Below are positions 51,699 through 60,582 of a DNA stretch of 64,000 nt, piece by piece. The position numbers and the translations under genes were made by a program. The DNA lies in contig NZ_CP059560.1 of NCBI RefSeq assembly GCF_017894385.1, forward strand, positions 744,001-808,000. The letters run 5' to 3'. The notes beneath the pieces are model-generated. The model made no database searches, had not been told where the DNA came from, and was given only the letters and a program-made list of their open reading frames with translations. Origin of the DNA: Aromatoleum petrolei. Lineage in GTDB: Bacteria; Pseudomonadota; Gammaproteobacteria; Burkholderiales; Rhodocyclaceae. Within the stretch, counting starts at the first letter, position 1. Each line of letters begins with the position of its first letter.

Positions 51699-52259
51699 AA
51701 GATCGATGCCCTCGACATCCGAGTCGAACTCATGCACGACATGCCACAGCGTTGCGATCGAATGGTCCGGGAATGCGCGATGCAGTTCCACGAACTGACG
51801 CTGTGGCGGATGCGTGCATCGAATTCGCGACCAGGCGTTATGGACCGCTTCACGTACGCTCGGATCGGGAAGGGCCGGCCGGCCGCGCGGCGGCGGACCG
51901 GGACAAAGCAGCGCGCGTTGCTGCTGAATCTCCGTGAGGGTCATTTTGAAGAGGTGAACCAGGAGCGGCGGCTGCGCGCCGTGCATCACGTGATATTCCA
52001 TCAGCCGCCGCATCTCGGCGATCGCGCAGTGCCGTCGATAGGCGGCCTCGAGCGTTGCGGGATCGAAATGGATGCAGACGTCGAGCTGAGGCATGCCGGC
52101 TATGGATGCGAGGTCGCGGGCGGATGCGCTACGCAGGGTATCCAGCAAGTCGGGGCTGAGCCCGGCCTCAAGCAGCGTCTGCAGCTCTCCGGTGTCAAGC
52201 AGGTGAATGAGATGCGACAGCAGGGCGTACCGCAGCTGCTCGCTTCTTATCGGGATCAT
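51666..52259 (-). CDS. DUF2857-like ICE protein
   Basis: 197 residues from ATG 52259 with a strong TAGGAGGAGCAAG upstream, directly after the ParB stop. The central helical part (LPQLDV-like region through HFDPATLEAAYRRHCAIAEM, YHVMHGAQPPLL) resembles the DUF2857 proteins found after ParB in this element class. The C-terminus ends in LLDSSNPTLKL, the first unit of the 36-bp repeat array. Function unknown. Confidence 0.7.
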   Translation of the reverse strand: MIPIRSEQLRYALLSHLIHLLDTGELQTLLEAGLSPDLLDTLRSASARDLASIAGMPQLDVCIHFDPATLEAAYRRHCAIAEMRRLMEYHVMHGAQPPLLVHLFKMTLTEIQQQRALLCPGPPPRGRPALPDPSVREAVHNAWSRIRCTHPPQRQFVELHRAFPDHSIATLWHVVHEFDSDVEGIDLLDSSNPTLKL

Positions 52260-52269
52260 CTTGCTCCTC

Positions 52270-53730
52270 CTACTTCTCCTCGGCGCTGGGGGGCTTCTCC
52301 GCGCACGCACGGTGATACGCGTCGAGGAGGGATCGTGTTGCCGCCCAGGAGGACGGATCGCGCAGCAAGGCCACCATGGGGTCGGCCTCGGAGCCACTCC
52401 CGTCGGCGGAGATTGACAGTTGCGCCAGGAGCCGGTGAGCGGCCGCGCGCCCGACGCGCCCGACCTCTTCGCTGCCGCCGCGGAGCGCGGGCAAGGGCTC
52501 GACGCAGAATCCTCGTGGTTGGCTGGGGTCCAGGCGGACGCAGTCGGACAACCGGAACACACTGACGAAGTCGCCGACCCGCTTCGAAAAGCGTACCCCG
52601 GCCCTCGCGTCCCTGCCCTTTCTCGTCGGCGGCGAGACCGCTGGCGCCGCGCGCTCCATTGCGTCTGTCGCATCGGACGCCGTTTCGCATGGCGGCGGCT
52701 CGCACAGGAGACGGCGGATCTCCGAATGAGGCAGCTGCCTCTCGGCACCGGCAACCGCAAGAGCGGCGCGCTCCGCGGCCGCAGGCGTGCACTTTGCGAG
52801 CGTCGCAAACTGCGAGGTCATGCGGGAGAGGATCATCTCCACGTCGTCCTTCCCGAGTCGCGGCGGATCGTCCGTTTCCCGGAACGCGTTGATCTCCGTG
52901 GCAATGTCGGCGACGAGTTCCTCGAATGCGGTCTTGCGCACCAGGGGATCCAGATTGAGTGCCTCGGCGAGTTTTTCGAGGCACCCGAACCGGGCGCGAA
53001 TGGCGGCGGTGCTCTCGTGTGTGAGGTGCAGCCCGATCGGGGCCAGGTAGTCGATCGCGAAGAGGTAGTTGGATGCGGTAACGCTATGGAGCTTCAGGCC
53101 GCAGCGCTGGGCATGCTCGGACAATTCGCGCAGACTCAGCGGTCGCTGAAGCTCGGATTCGAGCTCGCTCTTGAGCAGTGCGGTGCCGCGGGCCTTTTCC
53201 CAGAACAGGGTTTCGGCGCGATTCTCGTTCTCGGCCAAGTGGGCCGAGATGACATCGGCCTCGCCCGCCCAAGGGTGCACCACGACGCGAATCCACTCGT
53301 AGCGCGAATCGTGCGTCTCAAGCCATAGCTCCTGCATGATCTGCAGGCGGGTATTGCCGCCGAAATAGCACATGTATCGGTTGGCACCCGGCCTGCGGGT
53401 CACGCTCAGTGCATCCTTCAGGCCACCCCGGGCTTCGATGGAGGCACGGATATCGGCATACCGCTTGTTGGTTCGCACGCGCGGGTTGCGATCGTAGCAA
53501 TCGATGTCCATGCACCGCACGAGCGTCCAGCCGTCCACGTCCTCGCCCGGCTGAAGGTCGGCCGCGGCGTTGGTCGTCCCCTTGACGGCCAGGCTGTGTT
53601 GAACGAGCAGCGCGCGACGCTCCCCGGTCGTGGCATTGGACGCGGGCGGCAGGAGCTTTCCTCGCTTTTCCATGTGCTGGGCCAGTTCCTTGACGGAGAT
53701 GGAGTCAGGCAATCGCGTTCTGGGCGTCAT
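52270..53730 (-). CDS. parB: ParB-family protein of the integrative element
   Basis: 486 residues from ATG 53730, which overlaps the ParA gene by 26 bp. The ParB N-terminal nuclease-like box is visible (GGNTRLQIMQ, HLAENENRAE), followed by an HTH-like region (LSLRELSEHAQRCGL). The long C-terminal part is family-specific to PFGI-1/clc-type elements. With ParA it would stabilise the excised circular element. A weak ribosome site suggests translational coupling to ParA. Confidence 0.88.
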   Translation of the reverse strand: MTPRTRLPDSISVKELAQHMEKRGKLLPPASNATTGERRALLVQHSLAVKGTTNAAADLQPGEDVDGWTLVRCMDIDCYDRNPRVRTNKRYADIRASIEARGGLKDALSVTRRPGANRYMCYFGGNTRLQIMQELWLETHDSRYEWIRVVVHPWAGEADVISAHLAENENRAETLFWEKARGTALLKSELESELQRPLSLRELSEHAQRCGLKLHSVTASNYLFAIDYLAPIGLHLTHESTAAIRARFGCLEKLAEALNLDPLVRKTAFEELVADIATEINAFRETDDPPRLGKDDVEMILSRMTSQFATLAKCTPAAAERAALAVAGAERQLPHSEIRRLLCEPPPCETASDATDAMERAAPAVSPPTRKGRDARAGVRFSKRVGDFVSVFRLSDCVRLDPSQPRGFCVEPLPALRGGSEEVGRVGRAAAHRLLAQLSISADGSGSEADPMVALLRDPSSWAATRSLLDAYHRACAEKPPSAEEK

Positions 53731-54610
53731 GGTCACCGCCAACCTCGCAGGGGACTTCTGACGGCACACCGGCGTGGACACCGTCGAGGCTCGGAATGAG
53801 CTCCCACAGGAGCGCATGCATTGCAGGGCACGCCTTGACCGGATCGACCCAGTGGACCGGGACCTGGGCCGTAGCTGCATTGCGGTATGCAACAGCGTGC
53901 GGTATGACCGTTTTCAGGAGCACGACCTTGCACTTGAGTTGCTGATAGCTCTCGCGAATGGCCTTGCCGATCTCACGTGCATCGCGAGTGTTTTCGTGAC
54001 GGTAGATCATCGCCAACATTTGCGGCACGGAGATGCCGAACGCAGCAGCCGTTTCGACGCGGTTCAGCAATTCCTCGGTCCCCGACAGAAACTCGCGCGC
54101 CGAGAGAATATCGGGCGAGATCGGCGAAAGGAGCACATCGGCTGCCAGAACTGCGGCATCCTGAAGGTGCCCCACCGCGCCCTGGGTGTCGATGAGCACG
54201 ACATCGTAGTGCTCATGCAGCAGCGGACTGCGCAAGGCGAGCTTGATGCGCAGCGCGCTGTCCATGCGCGGCGCCAGCCAGTCCTGGAGCGTCCCTTGCG
54301 GCGCATCGGAGATGACGATGTCCAGGCAGCCATTCGGGTTGAGCCGCGGCTGGCGACGCAGTGGCATGGGCGCGAGCGCGAAGTCGATCGTCGAAATGCA
54401 ATCGTCGGTGAGCGCGCCCTGCTTGATCATCTGCGTCAGTCCGTGCCGCGCCCTCTTGGCAATGGGGTAATAGCGACTGAGGCTCGGCTGCACATCGGCA
54501 TCGATCAGCAGGACACGCATGCCGATGTCAGCAAGCAGCGCGCCGAGGTTAGCGGTCAGGGTAGACTTCCCAACGCCTCCTTTAGTCGATACGGTGCTGT
54601 AGACGATCAT
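53705..54610 (-). CDS. parA: ParA-family ATPase of the integrative element
   Basis: 301 residues from ATG 54610 with GGAGGAGGTCGG upstream. Deviant Walker A KGGVGKST at residue ~10, Walker A' region LLIDADVQPSLSRYY, Walker B VLIDTQG. It is the Soj-like ATPase found at the start of the maintenance block of clc/PFGI-1-type elements and acts with ParB on the nucleoid. A putative promoter lies at 54751-54779. Confidence 0.92.
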   Translation of the reverse strand: MIVYSTVSTKGGVGKSTLTANLGALLADIGMRVLLIDADVQPSLSRYYPIAKRARHGLTQMIKQGALTDDCISTIDFALAPMPLRRQPRLNPNGCLDIVISDAPQGTLQDWLAPRMDSALRIKLALRSPLLHEHYDVVLIDTQGAVGHLQDAAVLAADVLLSPISPDILSAREFLSGTEELLNRVETAAAFGISVPQMLAMIYRHENTRDAREIGKAIRESYQQLKCKVVLLKTVIPHAVAYRNAATAQVPVHWVDPVKACPAMHALLWELIPSLDGVHAGVPSEVPCEVGGDHDAQNAIA

Positions 54611-54750
54611 CCGACCTCCTCCGGTCAAGCAGCGGCGGCGAGCAGGGGACGAAAGCGAAGGGAAAGCATGGGTGCCGGCGAGGTGAAGCTGCGGCACACG
54701 CGCATGAAGCGACGAGGGCGTCCCGGATGGAATGGAGCGTATTCCTAAAC

Positions 54751-54779
54751 AGAATTGAACATCATTCTCGGCTTGTCAA
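54751..54779 (-). promoter_or_regulatory. Putative promoter of the parA block
   Basis: On the minus strand TTGACA (54779-54774) is followed after 17 bp by AATTCT (54756-54751), about 140 bp before the parA start. The -35 box is perfect, the -10 box weak. It would drive parA-parB and the genes behind them. The surrounding 250 bp hold no gene. Confidence 0.45.
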
Positions 54780-54860
54780 CGCCGATACATCCCGAAACAC
54801 GCAACTGGCATGGGGACCGGATCCCGGGTTGAGCAGGTCCGGCAACCGCGAGCAAGCGGA

Positions 54861-57005
54861 TCACGAGGATGCACCGGATTCCTCGGACGACTTGGGATCG
54901 ACAAAGGACACAATGTTCGGATTCGAGGGCGGGACAGGATTGACCCAGCGCTCAGGGTGCTTGATCACGACGGCAGCGAGTTTTCCTACGCGTTGTCCGC
55001 CGCGGCCCACAACACCGAAGTGATGAACGTTCGAGTTTCCGGGCCCGACGAGGTGCCAGCGCGCCTTGATGACTTGCCGCTGGATGCCGATACCCAGTTT
55101 CTCCGACGGGCTCGCATCAGGATCGATCCCGTTGCCGTCGTCACCGTAGAGCGCCGCGAAGTCGCGGAATGTCCGCGGGGAGACGAGAGCCATCCCTTCT
55201 GGCACGAAATGGACCGGCGCGCCGGCTTCGTTGTAGGGGATGGATCCATCAGCGATCCCCTGTTGCAGCCACACCATGAAGCGAACGGCTGCGTCGCTGG
55301 GCGTCTCGTGAATGGACTTGGCGTCGTCGGTATCCGACTTTGGCAGGGATGCGAACGGAGTAACGGGTCGCGTGGCTGAGGGCGGCCGGCGGTGGGGCTT
55401 CCCGGATACCGTGCCCGCGGATGTCACCGAGTCGTCATCGGAGAGGAATTCGTCGTTTCGGCCGAGATTCGCGGTCGCGGCTGGCACCTCGTGCCCCTTG
55501 GCTTCGCTGGTCTTCACCTCGCTCGCCGGCTGGTCACGACCCGTGGATGGCCTGGTCGCCGCATTGGCGGGCTTGGGAGGAGGAATATCGGGCGGCGTCA
55601 GCGGACCCGAGGCGCGTTGCCGCTCAGGGCGATCACCGGGCTTTGGTGCCCCGCCCTGGCCGTCGCCCGGGGGTTCGTCGGCTCGCTTGTCCCGTGTCTT
55701 TCGGGGCGGTTTGACGACGAGTTCGCCATCGAAGTCGGACGGGTAGTCGTCCGCCGAATCGAAGAGCTTCACCAAGGGGAACTTCAGCATCGCGAACTCG
55801 TGGGCGTAGCCCTCGCCGCGGACCTCCACGTACCAGATCGCCTGACCGGTGTCGGGGTTGCGCTCCAGCAGCCCATAGTCCTGCCAAGTGTCAAACAGCC
55901 GGTCGTTCTTGGCCGGACCGGGAATGCTCGCGCCATCGTCCGGATTGGCGTGCGCGATCTCTTCCCGTACCGTGTCCGCGAGCCGCTTCGCCACAAACCA
56001 GGCTGCGCCAGCGCCAATCCAACCTGCCGCACCGTCCCGGTTGAGCGGCAACGCACCTTGGCGCAGCAGCCGGCGTATGGCGTCCATCAGTTGGTCGACC
56101 AGCGGGACCGCTGTCGCAGTCGCGAACTGGTTGCGTGGCCCATGCTGCAGGTTGCTCGCGGCCGAGCGGCGATCGGCCTGGCGCACGATCTCGGTCAGCA
56201 CCCCGGTTGCGTCATCGCCCGACCAGGCATCCTCGAGCTGGCGCATGACCAGCGGTTCGCGCGCCACAAAGGCCAGGGCTGTTGCAGGGACGATCCTCGG
56301 CGCCAGCACCAGCGGCAGGCGACGGTGCGCACCGTAGTTGCGTTCGGCTTTCGGCGCGAATCGCACCTCGTATTCGACCGCGCCGGCGGTCGGCATGTCG
56401 CCGGACACCGGAAGCCATTGCCGCCCGGGGCCGCCTGTCCGGTCGGCGACACTCACGCGCAAGTCGGTCATCGGTTTGCCGATGTCGTGGAACAGCGCGG
56501 CGAGGATGACGGCGTAGGTCCAGTGATCGCGCTGGGCGTCGATCGCCTCGGCGGCGCCGCCCTTGGGCAGCAGGTATCCATTGCGCAAGCTGACCGCTGC
56601 ATGGAGTACCTCGATCGTGTGGGCGGCCAAGCCGCCGACATGGGCGTGATGGTGCGCCTCGCTGGCCGGCAGGAGCTGCACGAACCGCAGGTAGCCGAGG
56701 ATCGCGGGCGCGACGTCGCGATCCCAAGTGGATTGGCTCAGTTTCGATTCACGATGGATCTGTTGCAGCGCGTTCGAAAGCTTGCATACCTCGACCAGCG
56801 TCGGCGCGTCGAGCACCCTGAGCCAGCCGCTTCGGCTGGCGGCCAGGCCAGGGGCGGCAAGGGCACCGGTGGCGGGAGCTCCCGCCATCGCCTGCTCCGC
56901 ATCGGCCGGACGCTGTCGCACGGCCCGTTCGCGGTAAATGGACCAGCCGAGCCAGCCGGCCAGCGCTGCCGCAGCCAGGAAACATGTGGCGGCAAGCGCG
57001 GCCAT
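54861..57005 (-). CDS. traI: MobH-type relaxase TraI
   Basis: 714 residues. N-terminal membrane-like segment, then the TraI_2 domain with histidines HHHAHVGGLAAHT and the HD-type motif FHDIGK; a long linker rich in Pro, Asp and Glu; and the C-terminal TraI_2_C-like domain (MVWLQQGIADGSIPYNEAGAPVHFV split across it). MobH relaxases nick the origin of transfer in ICEclc and SXT-like elements. It begins 4 bp after the preceding small gene, both on the minus strand. The transfer origin may lie in the structured gap at 57469-58086. Confidence 0.88.
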   Translation of the reverse strand: MAALAATCFLAAAALAGWLGWSIYRERAVRQRPADAEQAMAGAPATGALAAPGLAASRSGWLRVLDAPTLVEVCKLSNALQQIHRESKLSQSTWDRDVAPAILGYLRFVQLLPASEAHHHAHVGGLAAHTIEVLHAAVSLRNGYLLPKGGAAEAIDAQRDHWTYAVILAALFHDIGKPMTDLRVSVADRTGGPGRQWLPVSGDMPTAGAVEYEVRFAPKAERNYGAHRRLPLVLAPRIVPATALAFVAREPLVMRQLEDAWSGDDATGVLTEIVRQADRRSAASNLQHGPRNQFATATAVPLVDQLMDAIRRLLRQGALPLNRDGAAGWIGAGAAWFVAKRLADTVREEIAHANPDDGASIPGPAKNDRLFDTWQDYGLLERNPDTGQAIWYVEVRGEGYAHEFAMLKFPLVKLFDSADDYPSDFDGELVVKPPRKTRDKRADEPPGDGQGGAPKPGDRPERQRASGPLTPPDIPPPKPANAATRPSTGRDQPASEVKTSEAKGHEVPAATANLGRNDEFLSDDDSVTSAGTVSGKPHRRPPSATRPVTPFASLPKSDTDDAKSIHETPSDAAVRFMVWLQQGIADGSIPYNEAGAPVHFVPEGMALVSPRTFRDFAALYGDDGNGIDPDASPSEKLGIGIQRQVIKARWHLVGPGNSNVHHFGVVGRGGQRVGKLAAVVIKHPERWVNPVPPSNPNIVSFVDPKSSEESGASS

Positions 57006-57009
57006 CGGG

Positions 57010-57468
57010 TCAGCCCTGGCGATTGCGGATCTGAGCCGCGCAGAACTGCGCCAGCAGCCACTTCTGCAGCACTTCCGGCGGTGGCGAGGGTCGCTCGGAT
57101 TCCCAGACCTCGACAGTCGTACCTCGGCAGAACGCGGAGAAGGTTTCGGCCAGCGGCTTCCACTTCTCGTCGTCGCGTTTCGCGCGGTACCGGCAGAACG
57201 GCAGGGTGACCAGATCCGCCGCGAGCTGGGCCGGATCAGCCGGCCGCAGGGCCTCCACGTAACGCGCCAGCAGGTCGCGGACCGTCAAGATCGGGTCATC
57301 CTCCGGATAGAGGTACACCTCTAGGCCATCGTATCGTCCGAGCCAGCACAGCAGCACGTTGCGCCATCCCGGCTCTCCAAGGCCCTCCAGGAAATGACCG
57401 ATGGTCATGACGGCCTGGGTGCGGGCCTCCTGCTGGTGCGAGGGAATCGGCGGGGGCAGGTCGTTCAT
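57010..57468 (-). CDS. Small ICE protein preceding the relaxase
   Basis: 152 residues from ATG 57468 (AGAGGTGTTTTCGTG upstream). Soluble and acidic; segments AVMTIGHFLEGLGEPGWRNVLLCWLG and LPFCRYRAKRDDEKW are compact and codon use is like its neighbours, so the gene looks real. I do not recognise the family. Its 4-bp distance to the relaxase gene suggests a function in DNA processing or relaxase expression. Confidence 0.72.
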   Translation of the reverse strand: MNDLPPPIPSHQQEARTQAVMTIGHFLEGLGEPGWRNVLLCWLGRYDGLEVYLYPEDDPILTVRDLLARYVEALRPADPAQLAADLVTLPFCRYRAKRDDEKWKPLAETFSAFCRGTTVEVWESERPSPPPEVLQKWLLAQFCAAQIRNRQG

Positions 57469-58086
57469 CACGAAAACACCTCTGAAAGGTGCGAGTTGTT
57501 CTTCTTCACGTCTTGTCCCAAGCCGTGCACGGCCGCTCGCGGCCGCGCAGGGCACACCTTACTTTAGGCATAGGACAGGGGACTTGGCGAGGACACGATA
57601 ACGCCCGCGATTGACGGGGCGCGACAAGAGCGTGCCGCAATTCACCCTTTCTGTCCGCATCAAAATCGCGCCAGGTTTTTCGACTTTCCGCTTGACATGC
57701 CGCAGCGGTTGTACCGGAACCTTTGGCGCATTTGTCGCCAGGCCGCTCCAGGCGGTCTGGCGACCCGTCTCCCGTCGGCCTTTGCCGCAAGGCGCCCCGT
57801 ACCCGTAAATCCTTCGCCCAGCGGAATTTGAGCTGGGCGCCCTTTCGGGTTGGGCCTGTAGCCCCGTAGAAGGCGGACCGCCACCGGCCGCCCACCCTTG
57901 CACCCTTTCGCCTACGATCTTTTCCCCCTCGATGCAAGGCGAAATTCGAAAAATGTTTTTCGAATTTCGGGCTGCAAGACGCAATCGCACTCGCCACACT
58001 GCGCCCCGTGACTGGCCGCTGACCCCAGCAGCCCGGCGTCCTCACCGCTCCCGGTGGGGACGCCTCCCCTCACGGAGCGGACCCAC
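57469..58086. promoter_or_regulatory. Structured divergent gap between relaxase and PilL operons
   Basis: 618 bp without a gene, flanked by the minus-strand relaxase operon and the plus-strand conjugation operon. Three inverted repeats are visible: GTCGCCAG (57734-57741) with CTGGCGAC (57757-57764), extended inward by an imperfect CCGC pairing; CGCCCAGC (57815-57822) with GCTGGGCG (57832-57839); and a 30-bp perfect palindrome at 57940-57969. The region probably contains divergent promoters with operators and may contain oriT. Confidence 0.6.
57940..57969. repeat. Perfect 30-bp AT-rich palindrome
   Basis: Arms of 14 bp without mismatch (57940-57953 CGAAATTCGAAAAA and 57956-57969) around a TG centre, within otherwise GC-rich DNA, 118 bp before the PilL start. 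It is a likely operator for a dimeric regulator or a structured part of the transfer origin; a terminator role is less likely because genes on both sides start here. Confidence 0.75.
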
Positions 58087-58572
58087 ATGACTCGCCTTCT
58101 TGCGCTTGCGCTGCTGCTGGTTGTCACCGGTGCGTGGGCCACCCCGCCCGACCAGGTCCGCCTTGCCCGTTATACCGTCGCCGAACCTGCCCCTGCCGCA
58201 GCGGTCGTCGATCCGCTCGCGGTAGTCGCAGCTGTCAACTTCCCGCGCGAGCATGTGCGAACCGTAGGCGATGCGGTCGCCTACCTCCTCCTGCGGACGG
58301 GCTACCGCGTGGCATCCGCCGATCCCGCTGCCACCGCCCTTCTGGCCTTACCCCTACCCGAATCACATCGCGTCCTGGGCCCCTACCCGGCCCGCGCGAT
58401 TCTTCAGGTCCTCCTCGGGGACTCCTACAACGTGAATCCCTCGCCCGTCGATCGCACCCTGACGATCACTCTGGGCGGCCCCAACTCTGCGGACCCAAAC
58501 GAGGTGGCGATCGTGGAAGCAGTCATCACCCGTCCCGTCGCACCTGTCACGCCACCGGAGGCGATCCAATGA
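58087..58572 (+). CDS. pilL: PilL N-terminal-domain ICE protein (TIGR03748-like)
   Basis: 161 residues from ATG 58087 (GGAGCGGACCCAC upstream). Signal peptide TRLLALALLLVVTGAWA, then the domain RYTVAEPAP, VGDAVAYLLLRTGYR and GPYPARAILQVLLGDSY, which is the secretin-N-like region of PilL in PFGI-1-class elements. It is the first gene of the conjugation operon, located in the periplasm or outer membrane. Its stop overlaps the next ATG (ATGA). Confidence 0.85.
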   Translation: MTRLLALALLLVVTGAWATPPDQVRLARYTVAEPAPAAAVVDPLAVVAAVNFPREHVRTVGDAVAYLLLRTGYRVASADPAATALLALPLPESHRVLGPYPARAILQVLLGDSYNVNPSPVDRTLTITLGGPNSADPNEVAIVEAVITRPVAPVTPPEAIQ

Positions 58573-59237
58573 ACGCGCCGCAAACTCCACCCGTCGGCGC
58601 CTTCTCCCGCTTCGCTCCACACATTTCGCTGTCCTCGTCGGACCACCGCGCGCGCGTCCTGTACCTGATCGCTGCCCTGCTCGTCGCCGGGGCAGTCTTC
58701 TTGGTCCTCAGCCCAAGCCCGTCGGAACCGCTGCTGAAACCCGAAGGTGTGGCCCCGGTGCCGCAGCCGCTACCCACGATCGCGGCGCCCGAGCCGCCGC
58801 CCCCCGCTTCGCGACGGCTGGACCAGCTTGACGACCGCATCGCTGAACTCTCCCGCTCCTTCGAGGATTTTGGGGCCCGGTTCTCGGCCATTGAGGCCCG
58901 CCTTGTCGCGTTGGATGAGCGCAATGACGACATTCGCACGCGGCTGGAAGCGCTCGCCAACCCACCCCAGCCGAATCCGGTGCCGGCACAACGGCCCGTA
59001 CGCGCCAAGCCGCCCAAGCCGGCTGGGCCCGAGCCGCGGATGCCCACCATCCTGTCGATCGACACCTGGGGCAGTAAGCCTTCTGTCGCGATTCGCGACA
59101 CGCAAGGCAACCTGGCGTTCTATCGCGAGGGTGATGCTGTCGGAATTGCGCGCATCGAGCGCATCGATTCCCAGGCGCGCCGGGTCCACCTCCGCCTACC
59201 CGATGGCACCGTGACCGCCGTCGATGCCAAGAACTGA
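58569..59237 (+). CDS. PilP/GspC-like inner-membrane protein of the ICE
   Basis: 222 residues. A single membrane helix near residues 33-48 (LIAALLVAGAVFLVL), a Pro-rich stretch, a coiled coil of about 45 residues (LDQLDDRIAELSRSFEDFG...), a second Pro-rich part and a C-terminal beta domain (VAIRDTQGNLAFYREGD). This layout resembles PilP/TraP-type assembly proteins. Exact family not recognised; operon position between PilL and TIGR03759 supports a role in the transfer apparatus. Confidence 0.72.
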   Translation: MNAPQTPPVGAFSRFAPHISLSSSDHRARVLYLIAALLVAGAVFLVLSPSPSEPLLKPEGVAPVPQPLPTIAAPEPPPPASRRLDQLDDRIAELSRSFEDFGARFSAIEARLVALDERNDDIRTRLEALANPPQPNPVPAQRPVRAKPPKPAGPEPRMPTILSIDTWGSKPSVAIRDTQGNLAFYREGDAVGIARIERIDSQARRVHLRLPDGTVTAVDAKN

Positions 59238-59247
59238 GGCGTGAGTC

Positions 59248-59733
59248 ATGCGAAAGACCGTCCTGTTCCTCTTCGTCGCCGTGCTGCACCCGGCGGCGGC
59301 AGTCGAGACCGGCCACACGCAGCTGCGCGCCGTCCAACCTGCCACGACCGCCGCCGACCCCTCGGCCTCCGAGGCCACCGAAGTTGCGGCCGTCGATCGC
59401 GTCGAAGCCGGCTACTGGGGCATCACCGTCGAGGAGTTGCACCGTGCGCGACGCCTGATGCGCGGCCCACGCGGCGCCTTCAGCGTGGCCACCATCAGCC
59501 CGGTCGAAGTGCTTGGCATCCACGCCCGCTCCGACGCGGAGCGCGACCGCTACGCGGAGCTCTTCGCCAAACTGTTGCACGACGATACTCAGCGTGTCCT
59601 CGCCTGGCAGCGAGCCGGTGATGCTGCCACGCGGCGTCTCTACCCGCACGGCAAGGCGATCGACTTCGGGCGCGCTCCGAACGCCCCCACCCTCCCCAAC
59701 TGGTATTTCACGCCGGGAGGTGCGGCGCAATGA
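59248..59733 (+). CDS. TIGR03759-family ICE protein
   Basis: 161 residues with a signal peptide (LFLFVAVLHPAAA). The conserved block YWGITVEELHRARRLMRGPRG and ISPVEVLGIHARSDAERDRYAE defines TIGR03759, a periplasmic protein of clc/PFGI-1-type transfer systems. Its stop overlaps the next start (ATGA). Confidence 0.88.
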   Translation: MRKTVLFLFVAVLHPAAAVETGHTQLRAVQPATTAADPSASEATEVAAVDRVEAGYWGITVEELHRARRLMRGPRGAFSVATISPVEVLGIHARSDAERDRYAELFAKLLHDDTQRVLAWQRAGDAATRRLYPHGKAIDFGRAPNAPTLPNWYFTPGGAAQ

Positions 59734-60305
59734 ACTCGTCTCCCGCACGTCGCACCTTCCTCGTCCGCCTCTGCCAAGGCGGGCTGCTGGCGGCAGTGCC
59801 TGGGCTCGCCTTCGGCCGCGAGCGCACCCGCGTGGTCTATCCACCAGTCCCGCCCGCTTATCGCATCGTGGCCCAGTCGCTCGCGCTTCCGCCCAAGCTC
59901 TTTTTCGCCATCGCGATCCAGGAGTCCACCATGCAGTGGGGTGCGCTGGCGCTGCCCTGGCCGTGGACGCTCAATGTCCGCCGTAGCCCCCGCCGCTACC
60001 AACGCTATCCGGAAGCGGTCACCGACCTAAAGCACGTCCTCGCCCAGGGGCTACGCAACGTGGATTGCGGCCCGATGCAGGTCAACTGGCACTACCACTC
60101 CGACAAGTTGCGCACGCCCGAGCTTGCGCTCGACCCCTGGCACAACCTGCGGGTGGCCGGCGCGATCCTCCTCGAGCGGCGCCGCTCAGCAGCCAACTGG
60201 TTCGACGCCGCCGGCGCCTATCACAGCCCCGGCGACTCCTCGCGGGCCAACGGCTACGCACGCTCCGTCTTCGCACGGATGGAGAGGATTCCCGATCATG
60301 CATGA
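59730..60305 (+). CDS. Lytic transglycosylase (SLT) of the transfer system
   Basis: 191 residues. The N-terminus has RRTFLVRLCQGGLLAAV, a Tat-like or Sec signal. The SLT core is present: AIQESTMQW with the catalytic Glu, NVDCGPMQVNW and AGAYHSPGD. It opens the peptidoglycan for the conjugation channel, equivalent to VirB1. Its end overlaps the next frame by 8 bp. Confidence 0.9.
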   Translation: MNSSPARRTFLVRLCQGGLLAAVPGLAFGRERTRVVYPPVPPAYRIVAQSLALPPKLFFAIAIQESTMQWGALALPWPWTLNVRRSPRRYQRYPEAVTDLKHVLAQGLRNVDCGPMQVNWHYHSDKLRTPELALDPWHNLRVAGAILLERRRSAANWFDAAGAYHSPGDSSRANGYARSVFARMERIPDHA

Positions 60306-60582
60306 GTTGCCGCATCGGCCGCGTCTGACTGGCTTCCGCATCGGGGGCGATCGCCCGCGCCTCTACGCTGCCACTGTCACCTTCCGTGCGGGACCCCATC
60401 GCGCCGGAACGACTTCGGCGCCATATCCCATCCCGATAGCCGTGCCGTCTCCCTCCCCCCGCAGTTCTTGCGGGTCCTTGACCGCTGCAACAGCGGTTTC
60501 AGCACAACCATGGTCCTCTTCAACGGCGTCCTCCCTGCCGATGGACCATGGTTGTGCGCTCTTCTTGGCGAATCGCACATGA
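60298..60582 (+). CDS. Uncertain small ORF between transglycosylase and TraD
   Basis: 94 residues; it overlaps the transglycosylase by 8 bp and its stop overlaps the TraD ATG (ATGA), as for other genes in this operon. The first ~35 residues look coding; the second half is rich in Ser, Ala and Pro, whereas another frame there reads LRVLDRCNSGFSTTMVLFNG and continues into TraD. It may be a frameshifted or chance frame. No family recognised. Confidence 0.35.
   Translation: MHELPHRPRLTGFRIGGDRPRLYAATVTFRAGPHRAGTTSAPYPIPIAVPSPSPRSSCGSLTAATAVSAQPWSSSTASSLPMDHGCALFLANRT

Noticed and set aside
57940..57969. Rho-independent terminator
   Set aside because: Genes on both sides start, not end, near it, and the stem is AT-rich with T-runs inside the arms rather than after them.
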